Source: Reinekea sp. G2M2-21
GTDB lineage: Bacteria; Pseudomonadota; Gammaproteobacteria; Pseudomonadales; Natronospirillaceae
Assembly: GCF_015687175.1 (NCBI RefSeq)
Contig: NZ_JADPQG010000002.1
Span: forward strand, 558,001 to 622,000
Direction of reading: 5' to 3'
DNA: 64,000 nucleotides
The translations under genes and the position numbers were made by a program. This document shows, piece after piece, positions 28,360 to 41,100 of the stretch; position 1 is the stretch's first letter; each line of letters opens with the position of its first letter. Under the pieces are notes generated by a model. The model ran no database searches and was not told the DNA's origin. It was given only the letters and a program-made list of their open reading frames with translations.

Positions 28360-28442
28360 AGGGCACTTCTGATTAAATCAAATCACCTCAGTCGTCTATC
28401 TGAAGGATTCACTGAGGTAGATGGCAATTATTCAGCGTTGCC
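28360..28442. mobile_element. Short inverted-repeat element (83 bp), same family as 57635-57899
   Basis: The ends AGGGCACTTCTGATTAAAT and, on the other strand, GGCAACGCTGAATAATTG are imperfect inverted repeats, and inside is a CCTCAGT/ACTGAGG hairpin. The core TCAAATCACCTCAGTC and the right flank GAGGTAGATRGCAATTATTC also occur in the larger copy. It probably represents an internally deleted MITE. Confidence 0.65.
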
Positions 28443-28622
28443 GCAAGCAACCCGGTGCAGAATGTGCCGGGTTTGTTGTGTCTGTCTTTTTGGAAAAATG
28501 ATTCAGTCTTACGCATTTATGCATACCGTTTCATTCGCTTGCCATCTATTTTTGCCGAAAAAAGGCAAGCCGAAGAATTTGTTCTAATCTCAGGTAATGT
28601 CTTTGATTGTCTTGAACCACCC

Positions 28623-31600
28623 ATGATTCTATTCGTCGTATGCGTGCTTTTTGTCAGCAGCGCAACGTTTGCGCTCAGCCTGCGGTTATTGGTTCGCCAA
28701 AGTCACCGTCTTTCTTGGGAAGAACAGCTGACCTCCAAGGGTGGACGTTACCTGATCGCGGCAAACATAGCCTCCGTTGTTGGCATGGTGGGCTCAATCG
28801 CTTTTTTTGCCTTGGAAGAAATTCGCTCCGACTTGGAAACCAGCGCCCGTAAATCGTTGGATACCGTCTTGGAAACCACGCATGAAGCCTTCCGGATTTG
28901 GGCAGGCGACCAGACGGTGCGCTTGCGTCAGGTCGCCAGCGACCCGGAATTTCAGGACAACGTCCAGCTGTTGATCGCTCGGCATCAACAAAATAAGGGG
29001 CAAATTGATTCGACGGCGCTCGCCTTCATTCGTCAGCAGTTTAGGGACATTTCGCAGATTGATGACAGCATCGGTTTCTTTATTATCTCGATAAACGGGA
29101 TCAATATCGGCTCTATGCGAGACAGTAACCTTGGTGCCGTGAATCCAATCTTGCGGCAGCGCCCTGAATTGTTTTTACGAGTTCTAAACGGCGAGACCGT
29201 TATGGTGCACGCGATTGAATCGGATGTGCCGCTGGCCAATCACCAAAACATCAAAGACAAGAACGTGCCGCCGACTATGTTTTTTGCGACGCCGATTCAC
29301 GATACAGACGGTAAGGTCATCGCGGTGTTAACCGAACGACTGAACCCTCAGGATGCCTTCTCCCGGATATTTGCTCTAGGTCGTATTGGTGACAGTGGCG
29401 AAACCTACGCGTTCAATGACAAAGCACAGTTGGTATCGGACAGTCGGTTTTCAGACCAGCTCATTGCCAACGGCACCCTTACCGAAAACGAACAGAGTAT
29501 CTTATCTATCCGCTTGCTGGCACCGGTGCCGCAAGGGCAGCGTGCGAACTACACGCTCATGGCGCAGAGTGCTCTGCAGAAAGAGCGCAACTTCAATACG
29601 CGAGGGTATGCAGATTACCGCGGTGTCAAAGTTATTGGCAGTTGGCTTTGGGATGAACAATATGAGATGGGCATTGCGTCCGAGATCGACTACGACGAAG
29701 CGTATCTACCCTACGTAAAAGCCCGTCTCATGATTTTGTTGATTCTGGCCGCAACATTGGGTGTCGCGCTGTTAGGAACCTTTATTGTGTTGAGCCTTGG
29801 CATTCGTACCACACGTTTTTTACAGAAAAATTCAGCCGAACTGGAACAACGTGTGCAAGAACGATCCGCAGCGTTGTTGGTTAGCGAGCGTCGACTGCAG
29901 ACGGTGCTCGACACCATTCCTGCGCTGATTTATCTGAAAGACATCGATGGTAACTACGAACTGGTGAATCGGGAATTCGAGAAAGTGTTCAATGTACGTC
30001 GGGAAGATGTCGTTGGTTATTCCATATCGGACTTCGCCATGGTCAGTGAAACCAATGATCAGAAGATCATTCATCAACGGTTAAGCACCTCATTCGAAGA
30101 AACGCTGCGCAGCCCGCTGACTCAAAATATTTCCTACTACCAGAGTTTTAAAGCACCGGTGATCAATGAGCAGGATCAGGTCACGGGTGTGGTGGCGGTT
30201 TCTGTGGATATCACGCAACGAAAAACAACGGAGCAAGCGTTAAAACGAACCCTGGATGAACTGAATTTTGTGCAATATGCGATCGATAATGCCGCCTATA
30301 TGGCCTTTTGGGCGGATATTAACAGCGGTCAGCTGATGTACGGCAATATGGCGGCCGAACAGTTTTTTGGTATTCCGCGCGAAGCCTTATCAGATTACAA
30401 CCTGGTCCAGTTACAGTATCAGGGTCAACACAAATCGCTGGCCGAGGTGGTTAGTGAACTGCAAGCGGGTCCGCAAACCTTTGAGACTCAGTTTGTGGGC
30501 AATGATAAGCGCCCCAGAACATTGGATGTCACCTCGCAGATAGTGCGGCTAGGGCAAGTTGAGCGGATCGTGTCTTTCGCGCGGGACATAACCGACTTCA
30601 AAGATCTTGAAAAAGAACTGGTGGAATCGAAAGTTCGCGCCGAGGAAGGCAGCCGAGCAAAAAGTGAGTTTCTCGCCAGTATGAGCCATGAAATCCGCAC
30701 GCCTTTAAATGGAGTACTGGGGATGATCGGTTTAGTCATGCGAACCCACCTGAACCCGGAACAGAAAGAACGATTAAAGATTGCACAGAACAGTGCCAGT
30801 TCTTTATTGGAGATCATCAACGACTTGCTCGATTTCTCAAAAATTGAAGCGCACAAACTGGACATTGAGTCGCTCGATTTCAATTTGCGAGACCTGATTG
30901 AAGACACTATTAAAACCGTCGCCTACCGAGCGGAAGAAAAAGGTTTGACGTTGTCGGTTGATTTTTCCAAACTGAAGCAAACCAATGTGAACAGTGACCC
31001 CACGCGGATTCGGCAAATCCTGCTGAATCTGCTGAGTAATGCGATCAAGTTTACTGATAAGGGCAGCGTGAAAATAACGCCCTATCTGGAATCGAATTGG
31101 GATAAAACGTTTTTAACCTGCCACGTCGTCGATACCGGTATGGGCATTGAGCCCGACCAAATGAAATTTCTGTTCGAGAAATTTACTCAGGCCGACAGCA
31201 GCACGACTCGCCGTTTTGGTGGCACCGGTCTCGGCTTAGCGATTTGTAAAAAACTCTGTCAGTTGATGAATGGTAATATTCATGTCTCCAGTACACCTGG
31301 CGTAGGCACGGAATTTATTTTCTTCGTTGAGGTTGAACAATCTGAAGCCGTCATTCAAACCTTACCTGTGACCAGCCTGAACGATTTGCGCGTGATGATT
31401 GTGGATGATCTCGACGTCAACCGCATTATCTTCCGGGCGCAGTTGCAGCAATGGGGCATCGGCGTTACTGAAGTTGCTGAACCTGTTTCGGCGTTTGAGG
31501 CATTACGTAGGAACCCGTCCAACCAACCAGATGTGATGTTGATAGATCTGAATATGCCGGGCATGGATGGGCTGACGCTGGTAGAACAGATTCGACAACA

Positions 31601-32903
31601 GCCGCAGTTTGACGACATTCAAATGCTGATACTCAGTTCCACCACAGAAGTAATGCATGTTAAACGGCTGCAGTCCTTGAATATTGCAGGCTACTTTTCC
31701 AAACCGGTGAGTATCAAAGACTTGCAGGATGCCCTTAGCCTAATCAAATCTTATTCCTCGACGCTCAGAGAAAATAAAGTATTGATCAGCAGCGCGTATT
31801 TGCAGTCTTTGGACCGAACAACATCGGCCAGCACGCATGAACACTTACCCATTCGGGAAGACCTCAAAATTCTGCTGGTGGAAGACAATCACATAAACCA
31901 ACTCATTGTGAAAGGGATTTTGGAAGGTGTTGGTTTGCAGTGCGAATCGGCCAGTAATGGGTTGGAAGCCATTGATCGACTCAGCGAACACAGTGCCTCG
32001 TCCCCTATCGACCTGGTGTTGATGGATTGCCAAATGCCGGTTTTAGATGGCTACCGGGCAACCGAAAATATCCGGGCCGGTCACGCGGGGGAATGGGCAA
32101 AAACGGTTCCCATTATCGCACTCACCGCGCATGCGCTCAGCGGTGATCGGGAAAAATGTATTGCCTGTGGCATGAATGATTTTCTGACTAAACCCATCGA
32201 TGAATCAGCGTTTTTAAAACTACTGAGTCGCTACTCGTCGCAGAAACCCGGTAAGCCGGAAACTGGTGCCGACACCCAGCGTCAACCTGAAAAAAATAAC
32301 GTTAAACAAATGAAAGGAGGTGCGTCCGCAATGATGCAATGGCCGGATGATTTACAAAGTATCGATCGGCAGTCACCGCCAGACTTTGCCAAATATGCAA
32401 AAGCGTACCTCGCCGCACTGACGATTTTTCGTGACCAGGCAGACAGTCTGGCCACAAATTTGAGAGCCGCGTTCGATGCGGAACAGTTTGAAACGATTCG
32501 CGAAAAAACGCACAGCTTGAAAGGCAGTTCGGCCAATCTGGGTTTCGTGGATCTCAGCCAGCTCAGTGCCGATGTTGAGCAGTTGATCAAGCAGGGTAAG
32601 CCCTGTTCTGGCGAGCAGATCGACGCAATCTGCCGTGATCTCGGCACAGGTAAGCAGGATGCCGAGCGCATTTTGCAGTTGAATGCCTCCGACGCACCGG
32701 CCAGTACTCGTCACTGGCGTGATGTCGCACAGGAAATCCTCACACTGCTCAATGAAAATGCCGTGGTCAGTATCGAACTGGTCGATGAATTAAAAAACAG
32801 CCAAGACGACAGCGGGCAACCGGAACAGATGGCAAAAGTGGTGGATCAACTGATGAGTTTTGAATACGACGAAGCACAGAATATTCTAACGAAACTGCTG
32901 TAA
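28623..32903 (+). CDS. Hybrid sensor histidine kinase with two receiver domains and an Hpt domain
   Basis: Domains in order (nucleotide positions): N-terminal helix at 28623-28690; second helix near 28755-28805; a large periplasmic Cache-like sensor to about 29700; third helix ([19 protein letters not shown]); coiled coil; two PAS domains (29880-30220 and 30240-30600); HisKA with [12 protein letters not shown] at 30680; HATPase with the N box and [11 protein letters not shown]1 with the phosphoacceptor Asp in [14 protein letters not shown]2 with [11 protein letters not shown]; and Hpt with [12 protein letters not shown] near 32512. This is a complete four-step phosphorelay of the BarA/EvgS kind. 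The ATG at 28623 ([10 protein letters not shown]) is chosen; the frame is open upstream to 28455, but that part is uncharacteristic. No cognate DNA-binding regulator is adjacent; the convergent GGDEF regulator is a candidate target. Confidence 0.9.
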   Translation: MILFVVCVLFVSSATFALSLRLLVRQSHRLSWEEQLTSKGGRYLIAANIASVVGMVGSIAFFALEEIRSDLETSARKSLDTVLETTHEAFRIWAGDQTVRLRQVASDPEFQDNVQLLIARHQQNKGQIDSTALAFIRQQFRDISQIDDSIGFFIISINGINIGSMRDSNLGAVNPILRQRPELFLRVLNGETVMVHAIESDVPLANHQNIKDKNVPPTMFFATPIHDTDGKVIAVLTERLNPQDAFSRIFALGRIGDSGETYAFNDKAQLVSDSRFSDQLIANGTLTENEQSILSIRLLAPVPQGQRANYTLMAQSALQKERNFNTRGYADYRGVKVIGSWLWDEQYEMGIASEIDYDEAYLPYVKARLMILLILAATLGVALLGTFIVLSLGIRTTRFLQKNSAELEQRVQERSAALLVSERRLQTVLDTIPALIYLKDIDGNYELVNREFEKVFNVRREDVVGYSISDFAMVSETNDQKIIHQRLSTSFEETLRSPLTQNISYYQSFKAPVINEQDQVTGVVAVSVDITQRKTTEQALKRTLDELNFVQYAIDNAAYMAFWADINSGQLMYGNMAAEQFFGIPREALSDYNLVQLQYQGQHKSLAEVVSELQAGPQTFETQFVGNDKRPRTLDVTSQIVRLGQVERIVSFARDITDFKDLEKELVESKVRAEEGSRAKSEFLASMSHEIRTPLNGVLGMIGLVMRTHLNPEQKERLKIAQNSASSLLEIINDLLDFSKIEAHKLDIESLDFNLRDLIEDTIKTVAYRAEEKGLTLSVDFSKLKQTNVNSDPTRIRQILLNLLSNAIKFTDKGSVKITPYLESNWDKTFLTCHVVDTGMGIEPDQMKFLFEKFTQADSSTTRRFGGTGLGLAICKKLCQLMNGNIHVSSTPGVGTEFIFFVEVEQSEAVIQTLPVTSLNDLRVMIVDDLDVNRIIFRAQLQQWGIGVTEVAEPVSAFEALRRNPSNQPDVMLIDLNMPGMDGLTLVEQIRQQPQFDDIQMLILSSTTEVMHVKRLQSLNIAGYFSKPVSIKDLQDALSLIKSYSSTLRENKVLISSAYLQSLDRTTSASTHEHLPIREDLKILLVEDNHINQLIVKGILEGVGLQCESASNGLEAIDRLSEHSASSPIDLVLMDCQMPVLDGYRATENIRAGHAGEWAKTVPIIALTAHALSGDREKCIACGMNDFLTKPIDESAFLKLLSRYSSQKPGKPETGADTQRQPEKNNVKQMKGGASAMMQWPDDLQSIDRQSPPDFAKYAKAYLAALTIFRDQADSLATNLRAAFDAEQFETIREKTHSLKGSSANLGFVDLSQLSADVEQLIKQGKPCSGEQIDAICRDLGTGKQDAERILQLNASDAPASTRHWRDVAQEILTLLNENAVVSIELVDELKNSQDDSGQPEQMAKVVDQLMSFEYDEAQNILTKLL

Positions 32904-32941
32904 CCGCAGTTGTGTTAGCGTAACCGAGGCTGCAAGCGTTT

Positions 32942-33853
32942 CTATAATTGGCACCCTTTGGCTTGCGCTCGGCCAGCCTCTTTGGCGAGGTAAAGCTGTT
33001 GGTCGGTGGTGTTGATAAAGGTTTCCAGGTCGCACCGTTCAGGTTTCACGCAGCACAGCCCGGTACTGAAAGACACGGTCGGTTTTACCTGTGAGAACTC
33101 GTGTACAAGCCCGAGAGACTCAAGCTCTGTTTGAGCGCGTGCGAACAAGGCTTCCGCGTCAGCCAGGTTGGTTTCTGGCAATAACACCGCAAACTCCTCA
33201 CCGCCATAGCGGGCCACAAAGTCGGCACTGCGGCGGAAGAATCCGCTAAGAAACTGGGCCACGTCGTGCAGGCATTTATCGCCGGCGGGATGACCATAGT
33301 GGTCGTTGTACAGCTTAAAATGATCAATATCGATCATCGCCAGCGTCAGCAATTTGTGCTCACGTTTGGCTCTGCGCCACTCATCGTTGATTTGCTGATC
33401 AAACGCGCGTCGGTTGGGAATCTCGGTTAAACCATCTACTCGCGCGAGATTCGCAAGCAGTTCGTTGCGGCGGATCAGTTGCGCTTGCAAGCGGACACGG
33501 GCCAGCAGGACCGATTGCACAATGGGTTTGTGAATATAATCCGCCGCACCCAGGTTCAGCCCGCGCACTTCATCCGCTGCACTGGTCAAGCCTGTCATGA
33601 AGATGACTTTTAAGTCGCCATACTGATCCGCGTTGGAAAAAAGCTCATGGCAGAAGTCCATACCGCTGCCATCTGGAAGCTGTACGTCTAACAGAATGAT
33701 GTCGAACGGATGCTGCTGAATTAATTCACGCGCTTTAGCCAACGTTTTTGCCACCGATACACGGTAAGTATCGCGTAAGCTGGCAGCAATGAGGTGAAGG
33801 TTGGCCGGATCGTCTTCAACGGCCAGGATATGAAAAGTGCGTTGTTCGGTCAT
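32942..33853 (-). CDS. Response regulator with GGDEF diguanylate cyclase output
   Basis: The receiver domain (residues 1-125) has the acidic pair EDD, the phosphoacceptor Asp in IILLDVQLPDGSG, the Thr in VIFMTG and the Lys in YIHKPI. The C-terminal half is a GGDEF domain with the active-site loop RYGGEEFAVLLPE and the upstream metal-binding Asp in LAMIDIDHFKLYNDHYGH. It is thus predicted to make cyclic di-GMP when phosphorylated. No RxxD inhibitory site stands out just before GGEEF. It converges on the hybrid kinase, 38 bp apart, which suggests a functional pair although they are not co-transcribed. Confidence 0.93.
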   Translation of the reverse strand: MTEQRTFHILAVEDDPANLHLIAASLRDTYRVSVAKTLAKARELIQQHPFDIILLDVQLPDGSGMDFCHELFSNADQYGDLKVIFMTGLTSAADEVRGLNLGAADYIHKPIVQSVLLARVRLQAQLIRRNELLANLARVDGLTEIPNRRAFDQQINDEWRRAKREHKLLTLAMIDIDHFKLYNDHYGHPAGDKCLHDVAQFLSGFFRRSADFVARYGGEEFAVLLPETNLADAEALFARAQTELESLGLVHEFSQVKPTVSFSTGLCCVKPERCDLETFINTTDQQLYLAKEAGRAQAKGCQL

Positions 33854-33940
33854 GAAAGCAGCAGTCTAACGTTTCTGTCAGTATAGCAGTTCTGTTAAAA
33901 ACGCCAGATATGCGATCAAAGCAGGGCTGGTGACTGCCTG

Positions 33941-34786
33941 CTAACGCTCTGATTCGCTCAAAGACACAATACGGTCCGACTCCAACTGGATTTTCTTCAG
34001 TTTCAGCAGACGGCCAATCGCCTTTTTGAAGTTGCCCTTACTCACCTGGAACATATCGTATATGTCATCGGGCGATGATTTGTCGGACAGATTCAGCAAA
34101 CCGTTATTGCGCGCCAGTTCATTGAGTATGCGATCCGCAATATCCACGCGGGCCTCATGCCCTTGCAACTGAATAGACAGGTCGATCTTATTATCTTCCC
34201 GGATCTGCTTGATATAACCCTGAATCCTTTGCCCGGGTTTCATCGGCTTCAGCACATCTTCGTTAAAGATCATGCCCAGGTACAGCGAATCGACAATGGC
34301 CTGATAGCCAAGATTGGTGCGCTTCACAATCATTAGATCGACGCGGTCGTTTTTCTCGTAGTTCGACGTTTCTTCGCGCAAAAAATTGCTCAGCTTCGCC
34401 GACCCGGTAATTCGCTGTGTATGCTCATCCACATACAGATACACCACATGCCGTTCACCCACTTCCATGGGCTTACGTTGCTGATTAAAAGGCACCAGCA
34501 AGTCTTTCGGCAAACCCCAATCCAAAAATGCGCCAAAGCTGGTCACTTCCTTTACCGTTAACGCCGCACATTGACCGACCTCAACATAAGGTTTCAAACG
34601 CGTGGCAATTAACCGGTCTTCCGAATCCAGATAGATAAAGACATTGATGAAATCGCCAATCTCGACCTTTTCCGGGCACTGTTTCGAGGGTAGCAGGATG
34701 GTGTCGAGGTTTTCACCGTCCAAATAGACACCAAAATCCATTTTAGAGACAACTTCGAGAGTATTGTGTTTGCCGATTTGGGCCAT
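33941..34786 (-). CDS. CvfB/YitL-family S1-like RNA-binding protein
   Basis: This 281-residue protein has consecutive OB/S1-like domains (MDFGVYLDG..TILLPSKQ, and FGAFLDWGLPKDLLVPFNQQ, typical of the family) and a C-terminal winged-helix domain (SPDDIYDMFQVSKGNFKKAIGRLL). CvfB proteins bind RNA; in Staphylococcus the family affects virulence gene expression. The start ATG at 34786 fits the conserved N-terminus. No operon partner is visible; the upstream side faces the leader of the RHS gene. Confidence 0.9.
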   Translation of the reverse strand: MAQIGKHNTLEVVSKMDFGVYLDGENLDTILLPSKQCPEKVEIGDFINVFIYLDSEDRLIATRLKPYVEVGQCAALTVKEVTSFGAFLDWGLPKDLLVPFNQQRKPMEVGERHVVYLYVDEHTQRITGSAKLSNFLREETSNYEKNDRVDLMIVKRTNLGYQAIVDSLYLGMIFNEDVLKPMKPGQRIQGYIKQIREDNKIDLSIQLQGHEARVDIADRILNELARNNGLLNLSDKSSPDDIYDMFQVSKGNFKKAIGRLLKLKKIQLESDRIVSLSESER

Positions 34787-35149
34787 GAGAGCAGAGGTCC
34801 GGATGAGTAAAGTGCGCAGTATAGGTTATTTACCGGGTAATCGTGAAATGCCAATGATGCGGTGGTTGTCGTTGCGGTGAGTAGACTGTTTTGTCGAAAG
34901 CCGATCGAAAGTGTCGATAAACCTTACAAATGCTTACATTGATGTGACATTCGTCAGGTTTTTGTCAGTCAATTGGCAATAATGGTTGTAAATTTGCATC
35001 AGTAACCGTAATTTACCGCACGCTAAGGAAGATAGCGTAGATGTTGAAACATGGACACATGGCACCCCTGCCTCTGAACGGCAGCTCTGGGTGACTCCAT
35101 TTATTGCCCTTTCTGCTGCACCCATCTTTTGTCAGATAAAGGGAATGAA
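34787..35149. promoter_or_regulatory. Divergent intergenic region and 5' leader of the RHS gene
   Basis: This 363-bp gap separates the CvfB-like gene (-) from the RHS gene (+). The right part holds three consecutive hairpins annotated separately. The left part is AT-rich (34930-35020) and probably contains the promoters, but no clear consensus is seen. An antisense frame at 34934-35125 has no support. Confidence 0.5.
35018..35100 (+). promoter_or_regulatory. Structured 5' leader, candidate cis-regulatory RNA of unknown class
   Basis: Three hairpins lie in series just upstream of the RHS start: ACGCT/AGCGT (about 35018-35038), ATGTT-GA-AACAT (35041-35052), and a nested stem at 35059-35100 with helices ATGG/CCAT, CACCC/GGGTG and CTGCC/GGCAG. 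It does not match the riboswitch consensus patterns I know (GEMM c-di-GMP, TPP, cobalamin, glycine). No T-run follows, so it is not a terminator. Confidence 0.45.
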
Positions 35150-38100
35150 ATGTTTCAGAAGCTCGCCGTTTCTCTACTCAGCCTCATCAGCGTTACTGTG
35201 TTTGCCAACACGAACTTCAATGTTGACTCGTATGACATCTACGAATACAACATAACAGGTGACACAACTACCGAAATCATATTCATCGCGAAAGAAAAAA
35301 TCCTACTGATCGCAGGCGACGTTTCCATTCCAATCAAGTACAAAGATGGTGACGACTTCTATCTAACCGGTAATACCATCGTTGCCGGCCGTGGCGGCTT
35401 TAATCCAAGCGGCAAAACCAAAACAACCCGGTTCAGTATCATTATTTCCGATGCCAATGGCGATGGCATCAATGACATGTTGCTCAAGCCAACTTCAGGT
35501 ACATTGGTTCAAGTAAACGGCGGCACCACCAAGCTACCTTCCAGTGCCAGTTCCAGCAGCACGTTCGCAGGCTTTGAAAACGATGGCAATACCACCTTTA
35601 CACCGGTTTCAACACCGAGTGGGCAGGCTTACAAAGTGGCACGCAACGGGGTCACCTTTTTTGTAGACAGTGAAGGCAACCCGTATAACATCTCCAAAAC
35701 ATTAGCCTCCGCAACCGCCGTTGGTAATTTAAAAGGCAACTTCACCGTGTCGCAGGGCGGCGCGGCAACCTATTCTCTGCCGATTGATCTGGTCCCAGGA
35801 CCTGCCGGTATTCGACCGAATGTATCGGTAAGTTACTATTCGCAAGGTGGTAACGGGCTACTTGGTAAAGGTTGGAGCTTGTCGGCTACCGAGAGCATCA
35901 CTCGTTGTAAAGCACCTGGCCGTAGCAAATCGGTACCAAGCTACTCAACGACAGATACGTTTTGTTTGAATGGTGATCCATTGGTTGCTTTTACTGCTGA
36001 CGGCCAGAAGTTATACCGAAAGCGTATTGACGACGGAACGTTGTTGAAGTTTAACTATGCAGCAAACCAGTTCTCTGCGGTTTTAGAAAACGGCACAAAG
36101 AGGTTATTTAGTTCACATCTCAACCGCAACGCGAGCGGAACCAATACCAAATCTTGGTACTTGACGAGAGAAACACAGTTAGGCGGAGCATATTCTACTT
36201 ATGATTACTCGTTTGATCATTCCAACGGAGAAGCCCTACTTACAAGCATACAATATGGCTCTCATAGCGTTTCTTTCTATTATGAAGAGCGACCAGACAG
36301 GTCTTTTGCCTTTGATAGTAACGGATCAAAAGTAAATCGAACGAAACGATTATCTTCGATCAGTACCAATGGTACGGGAGAGAATATAGCCACTTATTCG
36401 TTCAAATACGGATACAACAGTCGGCTTGATCAATCCTTCTTAACTGACATTCAAAAATGTGTGGGATCCAGCTGTTACGAGGAACTCACATTTGCGTGGA
36501 ATCAACCGAGCAACACCATCTTCGAATCCACAGAGCATTCAGAAACCTTAGATAATAACTACGACACGAGAATTAGTTTTGGTGATATTGATGGTAATGG
36601 AACTACTGACATTATTGGCTTTGAAAAAAATAGTGATTGGAAACACAGAATTAAGGTATTTAAATCGAAATTATTGGTAAGTGATATCGATATAGATGGC
36701 GGTACTCGTCTGGATGAAGTTGTTAATGCCCCTCAGTCTGCGGATTATCAACTGATGATTTCTGATCTCGATGGCGACGGAATAGATGATATATTCTGGT
36801 ACAACGGGAACAGGATTCAAACTTACAATAGTAACGGAAAGTTTGGTTTTGGTAATGCCAACCAGACTAGAGATACATGGGATTATGACGATTCAACATT
36901 AATTGATGTAAATGGCGATGGACTCACAGACTTAGTACACTCGTCAGGTGCCATGAATGCAGCCGGTCAATTGGTCAAGTCAGAAACGTTTGCAGTATAT
37001 CTTGGTGATGGTTCAGGCTCCTTTACCGGTTCACCGAAGTTTGCAAAACGAAATGATGAAACGCATTTTGCGTTTGCAGATATAAATGGCGACAACAAGG
37101 CAGACGTTATCATGTTGCATGATGACGGCACTCTTGAGTACCGATATTCCACGAGTTCGCAAACGTCAGTTTCTTTTTCAAATGGCGGTACTCGTTCATT
37201 TACAAGTGATAACAAGAAAAATTTCAGTCTGACCACCGCAGACATTAATGGAGATGGCCTGGCTGACGTAGTTATCTCAAACAAACTCGGGTATGTCTCA
37301 GTGTATCTTTCCAATGGTAACTCGTTGAGTTCGGCTCCGCTTAAATTGAGGGAGCCGTGGACCTATGATGAGGATGAAGCCACAACAGCGTCTAACAAAC
37401 CATTTTCACCACAGTTTCAGGATATAAATGGTGATGGCCGAACGGATATGGTCATAGATAATGACTATCGACCAGGGCAGATCGATGGGTTATTTGGTCC
37501 GCGCAGAAGCATAAACTTACCAGCAGTAGATCTAAGAAATGGTTTGCTAACATTTGTTGACATCAATGGTGATGGAGCTAAAGATGCGGTGGCAGCGATT
37601 ACCAATAGATCATCATTCGCAGACAATAAAGTAAAAATTAGGAAGGGAACTTCGCCTGATCTAAGTATTGCTAGAATCAATGACAGTTACGAAAACCAAA
37701 CGTCTATTGACTACAAAAATATGACGGATGCACAAGTCTATCAAAGATCGACACCAGCTTGGTTTAGAGATGGGATTTCTATCAGTTTGAATCCAGCCAC
37801 TAAATTGGTTTACAAGACCAATACGTCAGAAGGCGATACCTATTTTAAATATGGTGGTGCTCAGTCAAGTCTTGATGAAGGTTACTTAGGCTTTCAACTT
37901 TTTTCATCTGTGACCGGGCGGGAATCTCAGGACGCTGAAGGGGCCCCACATACCAAGTCGATTATTGCGGTAACCTATTTAGACCAAAGAGACTATCTCG
38001 TTGGAAAACCTCGCCAAGTGTATAAGCGCGTGAAGAATGGCTCATCGGAATCTGTTTTTGCACAACTCAAATTTGAGGATAAAGAGGGTACTGTTGTTGC

Positions 38101-41100
38101 GGCGTATGGCGCTAGCAATGTGGCGCTGTTGGATACGCGGGCTCTATCGCCACGTAACGGTATTACCGGTTCGACTGGTGTTGGTGTTGGAGAAGGCGCG
38201 TCAACGTTCATTAGTGAGTGGACGGTTAAAACCTTAACCACAGGAATAGTTCGGCCAGTTTTGGCATCAACCGCCAATACCTACTTTGACCCTGAAGATG
38301 GTAACACTATTCTTGCTCGCACCATTACCTCCAATGATTGGGAAGTGGTAGGACCTGCCTTGGTGACGAGACCGACATACAGCGAAACGACCGAGGGTCT
38401 CGACAAAACAGTAAAGTCAGTTCGCCGTGATTTCGAAGTCTATGATTCAGTAACCGGCAGCAATAACCCGGACTACCTTATCAATGCCTTACACGTTGTT
38501 AAAGAGAAAGTAACAACAACAGCACTGGGCGACTGGAAAGATGAACTGGTAAACAATTCTTTGGCAACGACAGACTTCTATTACGTGAATAGAAGTTATG
38601 GCAGCAACAACCTGCTCTACAGCCAATACATTAGTGATCGTGAAGACGATTGGCTAAATACGACATTCTTCTATGACACCCGTGGTCAACTAACTAAGCA
38701 AATTGTGTCAAACAAAACAACGCCGACCTTCCCTCAGCATATCAGTCGAGTTTCTGAGTGGAAATATGATGCCGACACCGGCTTCCTGCTTTGGGAGAAA
38801 AACGCCGCTGGGCACTATACGGTATACGAAAATTACGACAAATATGGCAACCCGGGGAAAGTCACAGTCGGCGTTGGTTCGCCTGAGTCGTTAACCCAGG
38901 CGCTGAGTACGGTATATACCTACGATAAATTTGGTCGACAAACTAAAGTGACTTCGTCAGCAGGCCAAGTGGCTGAGACCAGTTACCACAATTGCGCTAT
39001 TTCATTAAGTGGATGTATAGATGGTAAACACAAAACGTTAATAAAAACAAAGAACTACCCGGGCACCGAAACGTATCAGTATTATGACAAACGTGGCCTT
39101 AATACTAAGACCATTACATCCCATTTCAAATCGGATTCCGACGAATCTACTACAGATTACGTTGTAACTACTACGGAATACGACAAACATCAGCGTGTCG
39201 TTTCGACAACCGCACCGCGAGTTATTTCGTTCTTGGATGACAAAAGCGAAGGCGAAGCACGCAAACAGTATTACGATGTTTTTGATCAAAGTGTGCGAGT
39301 AGAAGACGGCGCTGGCGGCATTACAAAGACCATTTGGGATTATCAGGGCAACGGCGTAAACCAGCGCACAGTCAAAGTGTTAGTCGACGGTACCAGTAAC
39401 TACCGAGATACCGTTGAAACCTATAACGCCCTGAACCAACTGGTGAAGGTGAAAGCACCCAATGGGTCTTACACACAATTTCTGTACGACCTGAACGGCA
39501 ACGTAGTACGCCAATGGTATTCAAAGGCGAATTACTCGGTGACCACACCAGAAGCGAATACGGGAATCGATAAAAACCAAAGTCATGTCATCGTAAAAAC
39601 CTATGACAAACGCAGCCGGTTGTTATCTGAAATAGACCCCGACAAAGGCGAAACTGTTTACGAGTACACACCGTTTGGAGAAGTGAAAACCGTAAAAACA
39701 CCGCGTGCTATTGCTGGGGCTATCAGCGCGCAAACCTTTGCTTACGACCTGCTCGGCCGTCAGACGCGTACCACCAATAACGATGGCTCCGCGTGTTATT
39801 TCTACGACGAAAGCAGCAATGGCCCGTCGGTGGGTCAGCTAACCGAAACGCGTTATTACAAAGGCAGCAGTGTCACCTGTAACCCAAGTGCCAAAGTCGA
39901 AGGTTACTACGCGCAGCAGGTATACAAATACGACAGCAAAGGTCGCCTGCTTGATCACGACCAGTTTATTTCCGGCGCCGGCAGTTTCGACGCCACCTAC
40001 ACCTATACCGCAACGGGCCAGCCTTTAACAAAAGCCTGGACCGGAGGCAACGGCGGTTCGCTGACCGTCACCTACGGTTACGACAGTCATACTGGCATTC
40101 TAAAAACGGTAAAAGATGGCAGTAAAACCCACTGGACACTCACCGATGTTGATGCGTTGGGTAATGCCACCGGTGTGACATTGGGCAGTGGTAACAAGGT
40201 GATTAAAAACTACAATGCCAACACCGGCAGAATGGCCGATGTAGCCGTAACGTCCAATACGGGCACCTACGCGTCGTACCTAAACTATACCTATAACAAA
40301 GCCGGCTTTGTCACCAATATGACGGAAAGCGCGTTTTTGTATAACAGCACGTACAGCGAAACCTATCATTACGATGACATCGCGCACCGTCAGCTGACGT
40401 CTGTGGATGTCACAACCGGCGGTTCCACTAACGCTGGTGCGTTCGTTTACCAGTACGATGCCCTGGGGAACATCCGTTCCAGCAAACAGATGGGGGCTTA
40501 CGCATACACAGATGCAACCGCACCGCATCGAGTTACAACGGTCAACGGTAAAACCTACGTTTATGGCAATAACGACGGCAATGTCACCAACGATGGTCGC
40601 CGTTCATTAATCTATGGTCACAACCATCTACCGACCCGTATCAGCCAGGGCAGTGGCAGTAGTTTGCGCCAATCCGAATACGTCTATGGCGCCGATAACG
40701 GCTTGCTGTACCGAAAAGATTCGGTAGGTACAACCGTATCGCAGGAAAACTGGTACTTCGGTGACATGCAGTTGACCAAAAAAGCGGGGCTGACTGAAAA
40801 GGTGTACACCATCGCCGAAGGCGTCACCCTGGTGATTGACGCCGGTAGCGGTGCGCAAAAAGAAGCGCAATACAGCGTGACCAATAACATTGGCTCGACG
40901 CATATCGTGCTGGATGAAAACGGCTTCACCAAGCAACGCATCATGTACGACCCGTTCGGTAAACCGAACAAGTTCTACACATCGAGCGCCAGCACTTCCA
41001 TTCAAGATTGGAGCGGCTTCGCCAGCAAAGAGGGTTTCACCGGCCACGAACACATGTACGAACTTGACCTCATTCACATGAAAGGCCGCGTGTACGACCC

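Noticed and set aside
35018-35100. Cyclic di-GMP (GEMM) riboswitch upstream of the RHS gene
   Set aside because: The conserved GEMM core with its GNRA tetraloop and receptor and the ACGCAAAG segment are absent.
34934-35125. Minus-strand 63-residue frame in the RHS leader
   Set aside because: No Shine-Dalgarno and no protein-like character; the region is explained by the structured leader.
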